Shown here in pieces: positions 1 through 9,085 of a DNA stretch of 64,000 bases. A model generated the notes under the pieces. It searched no databases. It worked only from the letters and a program-made list of their open reading frames with translations, and had not been told where the DNA came from. Position 1 is the first letter of the stretch, and every line of letters starts with the position of its first letter. The position numbers were made by a program, and so were the translations under genes. Origin of the DNA: Prevotella sp. (GTDB taxonomy: Bacteria > Bacteroidota > Bacteroidia > Bacteroidales > Bacteroidaceae); NCBI GenBank assembly GCA_016285075.1, contig JAEEQB010000016.1, positions 19,674 through 83,673 on the forward strand, in the 5' to 3' direction.

Positions 1-460
1 TCAGGAACTCGTCGTCATAGCGGCCATCAGAGGTCAGGGTGAACATGAGCACCTGGGAGGTCTGACGCTTCATCACCGTCACACCGATACGAGTTACCTC
101 GGCAGGCAATAATGCCTGCGCCTGTTGCACACGGTTCTGTACGTTCACAGCACACATATCGGCATTCAGCCCCTGACGGAACAGGATGCTCAAGCTGGCG
201 GATCCTGAAGAAGCCGAAGAGCTGATATAGTCCATACCCTCCACACCGTTGATACTTTCTTCCAACGGCACGAGCACGGAGTTCTTCACCGTCTCGGCAT
301 CGGCACCAGGATAACTGGTGAAGACCACGACGGTAGGCGGTGCAATGTCTGGATACTGCTCAATAGGCAGTGTTGCCAGTCCGATGAAACCCAGCAGCAC
401 GATGGCGATGGAAATCACCGTCGAGAGCACCGGGCGTTTTATAAATGTTGTAAAAGTCAT
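1..460 (-). CDS. RND efflux pump inner-membrane permease (AcrB/HAE1 type), N-terminal part
   Basis: This is the first 153 codons of a proton-driven multidrug efflux permease; the rest runs off the left edge. The start is the ATG at 460, giving MTFTTFIKRPVLS followed by the first transmembrane helix (about residues 10-30) and the AcrB-type segment LPIEQYPDIAPPTVVV. After that comes the SYPGADAETV region that begins the porter domain. The gene lies 8 nt downstream of the periplasmic adaptor gene on the same strand, so the two should be co-transcribed and form a tripartite pump with an outer-membrane channel outside the window. The family assignment is secure; the substrate cannot be told. Confidence 0.93.
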   Translation of the reverse strand, partial: MTFTTFIKRPVLSTVISIAIVLLGFIGLATLPIEQYPDIAPPTVVVFTSYPGADAETVKNSVLVPLEESINGVEGMDYISSSASSGSASLSILFRQGLNADMCAVNVQNRVQQAQALLPAEVTRIGVTVMKRQTSQVLMFTLTSDGRYDDEFL

Positions 461-468
461 CTTAATCC

Positions 469-1638
469 TTATTTTTTCATTGCATTCACAATATCGCTGG
501 CACTCATGGCCTTAGCTTGTTCCTGTATCTTCTGCTGATAGCGCTCGGGGGTGATTTGTACAATCTCCATACCATCGGAAAGCTTCGTGATACCGTTGGT
601 CACGTACTTGTCTCCCACCTTCAGACCGTCAGTGACGACGTAGTTCATACCATCGTTCTGCGGGTCAACCTTGATTTCCGTGTATTTCACCTTGTTGTCC
701 TTGCCTACGGTATAGACAAATTTCTTGTTCTGCACCTCAGATACGCAACTCTGTGGAATAACAATGGCCTCAGGATTGTCGTGAGGGATGATGATGCTGC
801 CAGAAGCACCGCTCTTCAGCAGTTTCTGTGGGTTCTGGAATACGGCAATCATCTGTACGGTACCCGTAGCCTGGTCAATCACACCACTCATTTTCGTCAC
901 ACGACCTTCTAAGTCGTAAATTGTACCATCGCTCAGCTGCAGCTTCACAGCAGGAAGGGCGCTAAGACCACCGCCGTTTTTGGACATGGCTAGTGCCTCT
1001 TTCTCGTTCATAGAGAAATAGACTTCCATGGATGAGTTATTTGATACGGTGGTCAGTACGCTGGCAGCACTTACCAATGCACCTTTCTTAAAAGGTAATG
1101 TGCCCACTACACCGGCAGCAGGACTCTTTACGTAGCAGAAATTCAGCATCTCCTTGGCTGATGCGAGGCCGGCCTGTGCCTGAGCCAGTGCAGCTTTTGC
1201 ACTCTCATAGCTGTTGGTGGCCGACTGCAGTTCGAAGTCACCGATGACTTTACTTTCAAATAACTTCTGGGCATTCTCGAAGGAGAGCTTAGCCGTGTTG
1301 CAAGCAGCCTGAGCCGTATTCACGGCAGCCTGAGACTGGCGTACCTGCGCTTGATAAGTCACGTTGTCGATGACGAAGAGAACCTGTCCGGCGCTGACCG
1401 TCTGACCTTCTTTCACGTTGATCTGGGTAATGAAGCCCTGTACCTTCGGGCTAATCTGCACGTCCTGCACACCCTTGATGGATGCAGGGAATGATTGCTG
1501 CGAGGCGGAACTGCTTGTACCTACCGTCACCACGGGGTACTCGTTGTCGCCAAACTCGGGACGGCCACCACCACTCTTTCCGCAAGATGAGAGCAGCAGT
1601 GCAACGGCCGCAGCCATTAAAAACTTTTCTTTTTTCAT
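469..1638 (-). CDS. RND efflux periplasmic adaptor (membrane fusion) lipoprotein
   Basis: 389 residues, normal for AcrA/MexA adaptors, which link the inner-membrane permease to the outer-membrane channel. A lipoprotein signal ends at LLSSC with Cys19. Two lipoyl/biotinyl half motifs (KEGQTVSAGQVLFVID near 75-95 and SPAAGVVGTLPF near 170) flank an alanine- and glutamine-rich coiled-coil hairpin. The beta-barrel and membrane-proximal domains follow. It is the first gene of the operon, directly upstream of the permease. A TAnnTTTG-type box is present upstream on the minus strand (1718-1725). The annotation is confident at family level; the exported compounds are unknown. Confidence 0.95.
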   Translation of the reverse strand: MKKEKFLMAAAVALLLSSCGKSGGGRPEFGDNEYPVVTVGTSSSASQQSFPASIKGVQDVQISPKVQGFITQINVKEGQTVSAGQVLFVIDNVTYQAQVRQSQAAVNTAQAACNTAKLSFENAQKLFESKVIGDFELQSATNSYESAKAALAQAQAGLASAKEMLNFCYVKSPAAGVVGTLPFKKGALVSAASVLTTVSNNSSMEVYFSMNEKEALAMSKNGGGLSALPAVKLQLSDGTIYDLEGRVTKMSGVIDQATGTVQMIAVFQNPQKLLKSGASGSIIIPHDNPEAIVIPQSCVSEVQNKKFVYTVGKDNKVKYTEIKVDPQNDGMNYVVTDGLKVGDKYVTNGITKLSDGMEIVQITPERYQQKIQEQAKAMSASDIVNAMKK

Positions 1639-1717
1639 ACCTTATTTAAACTAGTTTATTATAAATGCAAAGTTGTCTTTCCGAAAACTTATTAACCTGT
1701 CTTCGGTTTTCATTCTG

Positions 1718-1725
1718 CAAAGGTA
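1718..1725 (-). promoter_or_regulatory. Putative -7 box of the efflux operon
   Basis: Reads TACCTTTG on the minus strand, matching the Bacteroides sigma-ABfr -7 consensus TAnnTTTG, 80 nt ahead of the adaptor start. I see no clear TTTG at the expected -33 distance, so it may be weak or activator-dependent. Confidence 0.5.
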
Positions 1726-1901
1726 CTGAGATTATGGGTAAGATATGCGCTCTTTAAAAAATATTTAACAACCTTTATTGCTTTTTTATTAGGAAGCGGC
1801 TACTCAATTATGTTTATGGGTCGACATCCTAGTACTGACACCGTGAATCTGTAGGCGTATTGGGAGTACAGATACTGTAAAACAACAGTATACTTAAAGA
1901 A

Positions 1902-1945
1902 GCACTGTGGTGCGAAGCCAGTAGCGCTGCGGTGCAAAGCATCCC
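1902..1945. repeat. Two-unit 22-bp repeat, imperfect
   Basis: Units start at 1902 and 1924. They agree at 14 of the first 17 positions (GCACTGTGGTGCGAAGC against GCGCTGCGGTGCAAAGC). Each begins with a 12-nt self-complementary stretch. The 22-nt spacing is the same as in the arrays at 17658, 26655 and 44111. It lies in the non-coding stretch between the divergent efflux and SusC genes. With only two imperfect copies the link to those arrays is tentative. Confidence 0.45.
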
Positions 1946-1995
1946 AACCAAGTGTAAAGTATAGTCCACTAAGAACTCGGAAATGAATGATAAAG

Positions 1996-2014
1996 GCTGC
2001 GACTGAGTCGCAGC
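1996..2014. repeat. Perfect 19-nt palindrome (9-1-9)
   Basis: GCTGCGACT, a single G, then AGTCGCAGC. It directly adjoins the 12-bp tandem array that begins two bases later. It could form a small hairpin or bind a dimeric protein. No T-run follows, so it is not an obvious terminator. Confidence 0.6.
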
Positions 2015-2015
2015 A

Positions 2016-2099
2016 GACGGTGAAGATGACGGTGAAGCAGAGGGAGAAGATGACGGAGAAGATGACGGTGAAGGTGACGGAGAAGATGACGGAGAAGGA
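2016..2099. repeat. 12-bp tandem repeat, seven units
   Basis: Exactly 84 nt made of seven 12-nt units close to GACGGWGAAGAT, with variation mainly at the sixth base and at the unit ends. It sits in the 626-nt gap between the divergent efflux operon and susC, about 80 nt upstream of the susC promoter. The rest of that gap holds only the short repeats listed here. An open frame crosses it on the minus strand, but its protein is low-complexity and nothing supports translation. Confidence 0.8.
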
Positions 2100-2181
2100 G
2101 GGATATCCCGATAGGCATCCGTTGAAAAGCCCGTTGTAGAAGTTGTAGTTTCGTGAGAAAGAACATTTTTTGCTTACATTC

Positions 2182-2212
2182 TTTGCTGAATCATTTTTTT
2201 TCTTTATCTTTG
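2182..2212 (+). promoter_or_regulatory. Promoter of the pectin locus (susC)
   Basis: TTTG at 2182-2185 and TATCTTTG at 2205-2212, separated by 19 nt, match the Bacteroides -33/-7 consensus closely. Transcription would start near 2219, leaving about 45 nt of leader before the susC ATG at 2265. Confidence 0.75.
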
Positions 2213-2264
2213 CACCGTAGATTACTGACAAACGAATAACTAATCAATAACGAAGCTATTTTTC

Positions 2265-5200
2265 ATGAAAGAAACGATGTGCAATTGCGCCGGCCGATTC
2301 TGGCGCCGAGGACTGACAGTCGCTCTGTTGGCTGTTGCCCTATCAGCCTCTGCTGTTGCTGTCCAAGGTGCTGAGATCACGGCACCGATGCAGCAGGTAG
2401 CTGTGAAGGGAACGGTGGTTGACGAGTTGGGCGAGCCCATGATTGGTGTGACCGTCAAGGTGAAGGGTACTCAGCAGGCTACGGTGACCGACTTGAACGG
2501 TAACTTTACGCTTCAGACAGGCGGAAGGTCCACCTTGGAACTGTCGTATGTGGGCTACCTTACCATGACAACCCAAGTAAAGGGTACACAGCCGCTGAAG
2601 ATCAGCATGAAGCCTGATACGAAGATGATGGACGAGGTGCTGGTCATTGGCTATGGTACAGTGAAGAAACGCGATGCCTTGGGAGCCATTTCTCAGGTGA
2701 AGGCTGAGGACATCAAGCAGGCTCCTGTGCTGAATGCGATGGAAGGTCTGTCAGGAAAGATTGCTGGACTTGACATTACCCGTTCTAGCGGCCAGGCAGG
2801 CTCCTCGCCCCAGATACTTCTGCGTGGTAACCGTTCACTGGCAGGCAGCTCGGCTCCCTTGTTTATCATCGATGGGGTGCCTGGCAGCATAGACAATTTG
2901 AATCCTAACGACATAGAATCGATAGAGGTGCTGAAAGACGCCTCATCAACAGCCATCTATGGCGCAGAGGGCGCCAACGGAGTAATCATTGTTACGACCC
3001 GTCAGGGTATGAAGGGGAAGACGCAGGTAGACTTTAATGCCTATGTAGGTATCAATGCATTCCCCTCATATCCGGAAACCCTTTCAGGTCAGGCATGGAT
3101 TGACTACTTGACAGAGGGCTACCGAGCCCGCTATGGTGAGGAGCCAGAGAGTGTCGATCAGATGATGAACGACCGTGGTTTCTCGCAGGGAGCCATTGAT
3201 GCCTACCATAACGGCGAGTGGGTGAACTGGCGTGACGAGATCCTTCAGACCGGTGTGCAGCAGAACTATAATGTCAGTGTGCGTGGCGGAACAGAGCGGA
3301 CGCAGTCGTACTTTAGTGGAGGCTATCAGCAGGAGAAAGGCTTGTACCGAAAGGACAAGGCCGATGCCCTGAGTTTCCGTGCGGGTTCTACTTATCAAGT
3401 CAACAAATTGGTGAGCATAGGTTTCCAGTCAACGTTGTCGTACAAGAACCGTGACCGCCGTAACTCCCGCCTCAGCAAGTCGCTGACGCAGATACCTTTG
3501 GGAAAGGTGTGGAACGAGGATGGTTCGCTGAAGACCTATCCCATTGACGATATGACGAGCTATGTGAACATTATGGCAGATGATCAGCCCTATGCTTACG
3601 AGAACAATCAGAAAACAACCTCGCTGAAGATATCGCCTTTTGTGGAGTTCCGCCTTTTCAAAGGTTTTACGTTCAAGTCACTGCTCAGTGCCTCGGTGAG
3701 TAACAGTCGTACGGGGGTATGGGATGGCTTGAACACCTACATGGAACTGACAGGTTCGCAATCTCCAAACCAGCGCTCGGCTACCTACAGTACCTCAAAC
3801 GGGTGGGGGTATTCTTGGCAGAACGTGGCAAACTATAACTTCAACATCAACCAGACGCACGACGTGACGCTGACAGGTGTCATGGAATATGGAAAGAGCA
3901 AGGGCGAGTCGAGCAGTATGTGGAATGAGCAGTTCGACTTTGACCAGTCGCTCTATTATAATTTTACGGGTGGTGACAACAAGGAGACCAATACCAACTA
4001 TACAGAACAGTCGAAACTGTCGTACGCTTTACGTGCCAGCTACAGTCTGTTGGGCCGTTACCTGCTTTCAGCCTCCATCCGATGGGATGGTGCTTCGGTG
4101 CTTGACAAGGACCACCGCTGGCATTCCTTCCCCGCTGTGTCCGCAGGCTGGCGTGTCAGCGACGAGCGTTTCATGGAGGCAACAAAGTCGTGGCTCGATA
4201 ATCTGAAGCTGCGTGTAGGATATGGCGTGACAGGTAATTCTACCATCCAGCCATTCACCTCGTTACAGCGCGTGGAACCTTCTGCCACGCACATCACCTT
4301 AGGCGATCAGGATGTAACACCGTTCAAACTGACAGAGTATGTCACCAATGCTGCGCTGTCATGGGAGAAGTCCTATAACTGGAACATCGGCGTAGACTTC
4401 GGATTCCTCGGCGGACGCATCGACGGCTCATTTGAGTACTATACCACCGATACAAAGGGTATCATCTATAGCCGTCCGCTGCCCACAGCCTTTGGCGTGT
4501 ACAATGCGAAGACCACGTACAAGAAGAACTCGAACATTGCACGTATTAATAACAAAGGTGTGGAGTTGACTATCAATACCCGTAACGTGGTGAAGAAGGA
4601 CTTTACGTGGACTTCCACATTCACGTTTGCCAAGAACGTGGAGAAACTGAAGGAGATAAACATGGGCAATAATGTCAGTGTGGAGAGCCTCGTGGCCTTG
4701 GGACTTTTCCTCGACCATCCAGTGCATACCTTCTATGGCTATAAGAAACTCGGTATCTGGCAGAAAGATGAGGAGAATCAGGCCAAATGCTTCGGTAATG
4801 AGGTGGGCACAGTGAAGGTAGACGTGCCCCGCCTGGTGTGGGATCCCAATTACACCTATACTGCTGGTGAAGGCGAGGAGGCCAAGGAATATCGTGGCGC
4901 CTACTATATTCCTGGCGAGGTGGACGACGAAGGCAAGCAGATCTACTACACTCGTGAGAACACCTACGCCATCAATGCCAATTCAGACCGCCAGATCCTG
5001 GGGGCACAGACACCCGACTGGAATATCGGCTTCCAGAATCAGTTCACTTATAAGAATTTCGACCTGTCGGTCATGATGAATATGCGATGGGGACAGTTGA
5101 TTAACGGTGAACTGCTTTCCTACGTTAATGGTACCAACCAGCCTGAGTGCTATGACTACTGGACAGAAAGCAATCCTACGAACGCCTATCCACGGCCTAT

Positions 5201-5477
5201 ACAGGGCTACTCGATGACAACGGCGCAGAAGGAGTCAATGTATTATGTGGACGGTTCGTTCTTCAAGATCAAGAATATTACCTTGGGTTACACACTGCCC
5301 CGTTCGATCCTTTCGAAACTGAACATCCAGAAACTGCGTATTTATGGCACCATCACCAACCCAGTCATCATAGCCAAGGAGCACTCGTTGCTGAAAGGAA
5401 TGGATCCGGAATCGAATGCTTCCGACAGTTTCCCGCTCTACAAGACGTTGGTGTTCGGACTAAACGTGTCGCTTTGA
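2265..5477 (+). CDS. SusC/RagA-type TonB-dependent outer-membrane glycan importer
   Basis: 1070 residues. SusC proteins import oligosaccharides across the outer membrane using TonB energy and form a pedal-bin complex with SusD. After a signal peptide (to about residue 36) there is a carboxypeptidase-regulatory-like domain (about 46-118). The TonB box DEVLVIGYG (123-131) precedes the plug (about 136-245), and a large beta-barrel ends in the aromatic/hydrophobic LVFGLNVSL. The adjacent SusD and the downstream PL1 lyase suggest that pectic oligosaccharides are the cargo. The start used gives an intact signal peptide and fits the promoter at 2182-2212. Confidence 0.96.
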   Translation: MKETMCNCAGRFWRRGLTVALLAVALSASAVAVQGAEITAPMQQVAVKGTVVDELGEPMIGVTVKVKGTQQATVTDLNGNFTLQTGGRSTLELSYVGYLTMTTQVKGTQPLKISMKPDTKMMDEVLVIGYGTVKKRDALGAISQVKAEDIKQAPVLNAMEGLSGKIAGLDITRSSGQAGSSPQILLRGNRSLAGSSAPLFIIDGVPGSIDNLNPNDIESIEVLKDASSTAIYGAEGANGVIIVTTRQGMKGKTQVDFNAYVGINAFPSYPETLSGQAWIDYLTEGYRARYGEEPESVDQMMNDRGFSQGAIDAYHNGEWVNWRDEILQTGVQQNYNVSVRGGTERTQSYFSGGYQQEKGLYRKDKADALSFRAGSTYQVNKLVSIGFQSTLSYKNRDRRNSRLSKSLTQIPLGKVWNEDGSLKTYPIDDMTSYVNIMADDQPYAYENNQKTTSLKISPFVEFRLFKGFTFKSLLSASVSNSRTGVWDGLNTYMELTGSQSPNQRSATYSTSNGWGYSWQNVANYNFNINQTHDVTLTGVMEYGKSKGESSSMWNEQFDFDQSLYYNFTGGDNKETNTNYTEQSKLSYALRASYSLLGRYLLSASIRWDGASVLDKDHRWHSFPAVSAGWRVSDERFMEATKSWLDNLKLRVGYGVTGNSTIQPFTSLQRVEPSATHITLGDQDVTPFKLTEYVTNAALSWEKSYNWNIGVDFGFLGGRIDGSFEYYTTDTKGIIYSRPLPTAFGVYNAKTTYKKNSNIARINNKGVELTINTRNVVKKDFTWTSTFTFAKNVEKLKEINMGNNVSVESLVALGLFLDHPVHTFYGYKKLGIWQKDEENQAKCFGNEVGTVKVDVPRLVWDPNYTYTAGEGEEAKEYRGAYYIPGEVDDEGKQIYYTRENTYAINANSDRQILGAQTPDWNIGFQNQFTYKNFDLSVMMNMRWGQLINGELLSYVNGTNQPECYDYWTESNPTNAYPRPIQGYSMTTAQKESMYYVDGSFFKIKNITLGYTLPRSILSKLNIQKLRIYGTITNPVIIAKEHSLLKGMDPESNASDSFPLYKTLVFGLNVSL

Positions 5478-5527
5478 TAGTTGCTTCAATATAAAGGTAA
5501 AACATTGATAATAATAACAGTAAAGAT

Positions 5528-7453
5528 ATGATGGGCAAAAGTTTCAAAACAAGATATCCACTGAGTCTCGTAGGCTGCGGTTTGGCTGCTGTATTTTGTG
5601 CAGTATTAACAGCCTGCTCCCTTGACGAGACCAACTATTCCTCGCTCGATCAGGAGATCGTCTATCCCAGCGAGGCTGGCTTCAACGGACTGGTTGAGGC
5701 CTGTTACGAGAACATCTACTACCTCTATGGAAAGATGGATGGCATAGATCTTATGGAAATGGGAACTGACCTGTGGATGAACGATGGCCGTAGTGGCAGC
5801 CATGGTGAGTTGACGAACTATAATGAGAACCTGAATACCACGACCGGTGTGGTGCGTGTGGTGTGGAATGCGCTTTATGGTACGGTGGCTTATTGTAATA
5901 CAGCCATCTACTACCAGAATCGTGGAGCAGACTCCACCCGTACTGCCAAGGTGGCCGAAGCCTATTTCCTCCGTGCTTTTGCCAACTGGCACATCGTGGA
6001 GAACTGGGGTGGATCAGTGCTCAATATGTCGAGCATTGCTGAGTCGGGTTCTGTGGAACGCGCCACGCATGCTACTGAGGAAGAGTTCTACGACCAGATT
6101 ATCAGTGACCTGCAGTTTGCCGTGAAGAACCTTCCCGATGTGCAGGCCGACCGTGGACGTGCCACCAAATGGAGTGCCCTGGCCATGCTGGCCAAGGCTT
6201 ATCTGCAGCGAACGCGTCTATATGCCGATGGCTCTGCAGAGAAGAAACAGTATGCTGAGCTGGCCTGGCAGACAGCACAGCAGATTATTGCTGCCCGTCA
6301 GCTCTACCAGAGCGACGACAAGCAGAGTGGCAGCACCAAGTACTGGTTGCCAGAGAACAACAAGCAGAACCAGGAAAACCTCTTCATTGAAGCCATTGAC
6401 CATGTGAATGGCAATAACCCGGAATGGTGGAACCGTGGACGAACGCGTCAATACTATCAGATGGATATCGGTTCTGCAGCACAGAATTTTGGTATCAGCA
6501 GCGACGGCTGGCGCTATGGACGTGCCAACGCCAGCGTCTGGCGGCCTACGCTCTATCTGCTGCAAGAGTGCTTTGAACCTTCAGAGACAACCCCAGATAC
6601 CCGTTTCTCTGACAGTTTCTACTATAAGTACTATATTGGTGCCAAACAACATGTCATATCGTTGAGCAACTGGCAGCTTTATGGTAAGGATCCATCGCTC
6701 TATAACCTGCGCAAGGCTTCTTCCTATACCATCAAGGGCAATACCAAAACAGCATTGGAACTGCGTGGAACGGGCTTCAACTATTATGCCGACAACGGTG
6801 TGGCTACTGATGCTGTCTTTGAACTGGAGGATGATGATGCAGCCATGGGCTGCTTCACTCCAAACTGGGATTTGGATTCAGTATGGTGTGCTAAACAGAA
6901 ATTCCTGGCTGCTGGTCCTAACCAGTATATGGATAAGGTAGGTGACGGTCCGACAGGAAAAATCGGAGGACTGGCCAAGAACAGCTACATGCGTTCGTTA
7001 CAGCCTTCTCTGAAGAAGTTTTCTTGCGTGAAATACCTGCATTCTAATCAGGAGTGCGAGCAAGACATAGCCATTATCCGTCTGACCGACATTTATCTCA
7101 TGGCTGCCGAGGCTGCTGTCATCAGCGGAGCGCATCAGTCCGAGGGTCTGGCATGCCTGAATGCCGTTCGTCGCCATGCTGCTCTCTCGACCAATGCATC
7201 GAAGATGGAAGTGGGTACAGAGGCAATGAATATAGAATATATATTAAAGGAACGCGCGCGAGAGCTGTGTGGTGAGCAGTGGCGTTGGTACGACTTGAAG
7301 CGTACGGGGCGTCTTAACCAGCAATACCTGACCGAAGAAGGGAAGAATCCCCACATCACAGTGTTCAACCAACGCCATCTGCTGCGTCCTATCCCGCAGG
7401 AATTCTTGGATCAGATAGCCAATCCTGAGGAGTTCGGTACCAATGGATATTAA
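5528..7453 (+). CDS. SusD/RagB-type surface glycan-binding lipoprotein
   Basis: 641 residues with a lipobox ending at Cys30 (AVLTAC). SusD lipoproteins form the lid of the SusC barrel and bind the glycan. The N-terminal TPR-like half is followed by the typical C-terminal stretch: YLMAAEAAV, an internal ARELCGEQWRWYDLKRTGRL segment and a closing RPIPQEFLDQI. It lies 50 nt downstream of susC, as in most such pairs. Family assignment is firm; ligand specificity for pectin is inferred from the PL1 lyase in the same locus. Confidence 0.95.
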   Translation: MMGKSFKTRYPLSLVGCGLAAVFCAVLTACSLDETNYSSLDQEIVYPSEAGFNGLVEACYENIYYLYGKMDGIDLMEMGTDLWMNDGRSGSHGELTNYNENLNTTTGVVRVVWNALYGTVAYCNTAIYYQNRGADSTRTAKVAEAYFLRAFANWHIVENWGGSVLNMSSIAESGSVERATHATEEEFYDQIISDLQFAVKNLPDVQADRGRATKWSALAMLAKAYLQRTRLYADGSAEKKQYAELAWQTAQQIIAARQLYQSDDKQSGSTKYWLPENNKQNQENLFIEAIDHVNGNNPEWWNRGRTRQYYQMDIGSAAQNFGISSDGWRYGRANASVWRPTLYLLQECFEPSETTPDTRFSDSFYYKYYIGAKQHVISLSNWQLYGKDPSLYNLRKASSYTIKGNTKTALELRGTGFNYYADNGVATDAVFELEDDDAAMGCFTPNWDLDSVWCAKQKFLAAGPNQYMDKVGDGPTGKIGGLAKNSYMRSLQPSLKKFSCVKYLHSNQECEQDIAIIRLTDIYLMAAEAAVISGAHQSEGLACLNAVRRHAALSTNASKMEVGTEAMNIEYILKERARELCGEQWRWYDLKRTGRLNQQYLTEEGKNPHITVFNQRHLLRPIPQEFLDQIANPEEFGTNGY

Positions 7454-7504
7454 TTAAATTCTGTTAATTATTAAAAAATCTTTTCGAAACCCATAAATAT
7501 TTCT

Positions 7505-7512
7505 TACTTTTG
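7505..7512 (+). promoter_or_regulatory. Putative internal -7 box of the pectin locus
   Basis: TACTTTTG fits TAnnTTTG, and TTTC (7482-7485) lies 19 nt upstream in place of TTTG. It falls in the 105-nt gap after susD and could give separate transcription of the downstream surface-protein genes. Confidence 0.5.
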
Positions 7513-7558
7513 TAGGCAAATTGTATCGTATTCATAACATACACGACTTAAAACATAG

Positions 7559-9040
7559 ATGATAATGAAGAAAATAATCGTACTCGCTATTCTTGCGGTA
7601 TTGTCTTCTTCTGTAGCAATGGCACAAGAGGACAAGTCGTTCAAGTTGGAGAAGAACCGTGTGATTTATCTCACTACCGATACCGTGTTCGTTGACGAAG
7701 GGGACACGCTATATTGGAATGTCAGTTCCTTGGAAAATCCCTTCAACTTTGCAGGAATGCCCATTAATGGCAGTGATGTGACGGACTGGAACTATAAAGT
7801 GGCCTTCCGCAATGACTATACTGACCCTGAGACCGGTTTTACGTTGAATAAGGGATACTATCGTGGTATCACCTTGATGGAGACGACGCTAGGACTTTAT
7901 GGTTCGTTCATGAATGCCGAAGGCAAGGAGATAGACTATTCTGCAGGCTACAAGAACCTGAAGAAGGTCATCTTGTACTTCGTACCCCTGCCTAATGCCA
8001 AATGTACCTCGTTCTGGTATAACTACAACCACGACCGTCTGCCTAGTAATGGCGGGCGTGTTGAGGCACAGTATATGAACCCGGACGGAACGCCCAAGTC
8101 GAACAATGCCTATCGTGACCTGACCGTAGGCACGACACTTGTTTCTGGCGGTACACCCTGTGAGGTTGATGCAGAACATCCTGAAGGATTGAGTTTTGAT
8201 GAGTACTACTATACTCTGAGCAACTGTCCGCTTAACTATACGGCTTTGGAGGACAAGGCTTTCATTACCGGTTATAATGCTGCCTTGGTGACCATTGACC
8301 AGCCGTACAAGGTGAGTGTGGACGTGACGATGAACAATAATGCATTAAGAGGGCGTGATTTCGATGAATTGAAGGATGAATCCAAACCTACCGATTTCGT
8401 AAGTCAGCCAATCGATGGATTGACAGAGTCGGAAATGACATATTATTTTGCCAAGGTAGATGATACATGGCCTTTTGACCGTGAGCCGACCGATGAGGAG
8501 AAAGGAACCTATACTTCTGCTAGTGGTTGGAACTTCATTGGTAATAAATGGGGCAACAGAGTGTCATGGAGCGCTGATACACCAATTAAAATCGGCATCA
8601 AGCGCCGTCTGTACCTGGTAGGTATCGGCTTGGTTTGCGCTACTGAAGGTGCACAGACCGAATATTTCAATGCCGGAGACTGGACAAAAGGCTTGGAAGG
8701 CTATCAGTTTACAACAGAGCCGACAGCAGCTTTCGGAAACCTTGTTGAAGGCAATCTTCCTGAGAATCCTTGGGCCGACTATGTGTGGGGTGAAGGAGCG
8801 AAGGATCCGTCCAAGGATCCCAACCTCAATCCTAAGCCCGACGATCCTAAGCCCGACGATCCTAAGCCGGATGATCCCAACCCCGATGATCCCAAACCCG
8901 AAGATCCCGTGATTGATGGTGTCCATACCATTGACGGTGCTTCAGAAGCAGGTGAAGTGTTCAATCTGCAAGGGCAGCGTGTAAAGGCTGGAAATAAAGG
9001 TATTGTCGTGAAGAACGGCAAGAAAGTGGTGAATCAATAA
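7559..9040 (+). CDS. Secreted protein of the pectin locus, possible SusE/F-like surface glycan-binding protein
   Basis: 493 residues; the true start may be the second ATG at 7565 (MKKIIV). A signal peptide ends near AMAQ (residue 22). The body (about 25-420) is rich in aromatic residues and I do not recognise a named domain. Then comes a linker of five KPDDP-type repeats (425-449), encoded by five 15-bp DNA repeats. A tail of the form EVFNLQGQRV...KGIVVKNGKKVV closes the protein. The position after susD is where glycan-binding SGBP/SusE-like proteins usually lie, so that role is inferred. The tail matches those on the next two proteins. Confidence 0.8.
   Translation: MIMKKIIVLAILAVLSSSVAMAQEDKSFKLEKNRVIYLTTDTVFVDEGDTLYWNVSSLENPFNFAGMPINGSDVTDWNYKVAFRNDYTDPETGFTLNKGYYRGITLMETTLGLYGSFMNAEGKEIDYSAGYKNLKKVILYFVPLPNAKCTSFWYNYNHDRLPSNGGRVEAQYMNPDGTPKSNNAYRDLTVGTTLVSGGTPCEVDAEHPEGLSFDEYYYTLSNCPLNYTALEDKAFITGYNAALVTIDQPYKVSVDVTMNNNALRGRDFDELKDESKPTDFVSQPIDGLTESEMTYYFAKVDDTWPFDREPTDEEKGTYTSASGWNFIGNKWGNRVSWSADTPIKIGIKRRLYLVGIGLVCATEGAQTEYFNAGDWTKGLEGYQFTTEPTAAFGNLVEGNLPENPWADYVWGEGAKDPSKDPNLNPKPDDPKPDDPKPDDPNPDDPKPEDPVIDGVHTIDGASEAGEVFNLQGQRVKAGNKGIVVKNGKKVVNQ
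8831..8905 (+). repeat. 15-bp in-frame tandem repeat coding a Pro-Asp linker
   Basis: Five 15-nt units of the form CCTAAGCCCGACGAT, increasingly diverged toward the 3' end. They encode PKPDD repeats. Copy-number change would lengthen or shorten the linker without breaking the frame. Confidence 0.85.
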
Positions 9041-9085
9041 ACAAATTTTTTATATTCATTTAATTATTAACTAAAAACAAACAGC

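Noticed and set aside
1800..2231. Open frame of 143 codons on the minus strand across the 12-bp repeat
   Set aside because: The protein is repetitive Phe/Val/Ile/Ser sequence created by the repeat, overlaps the susC promoter and has no recognisable domain.
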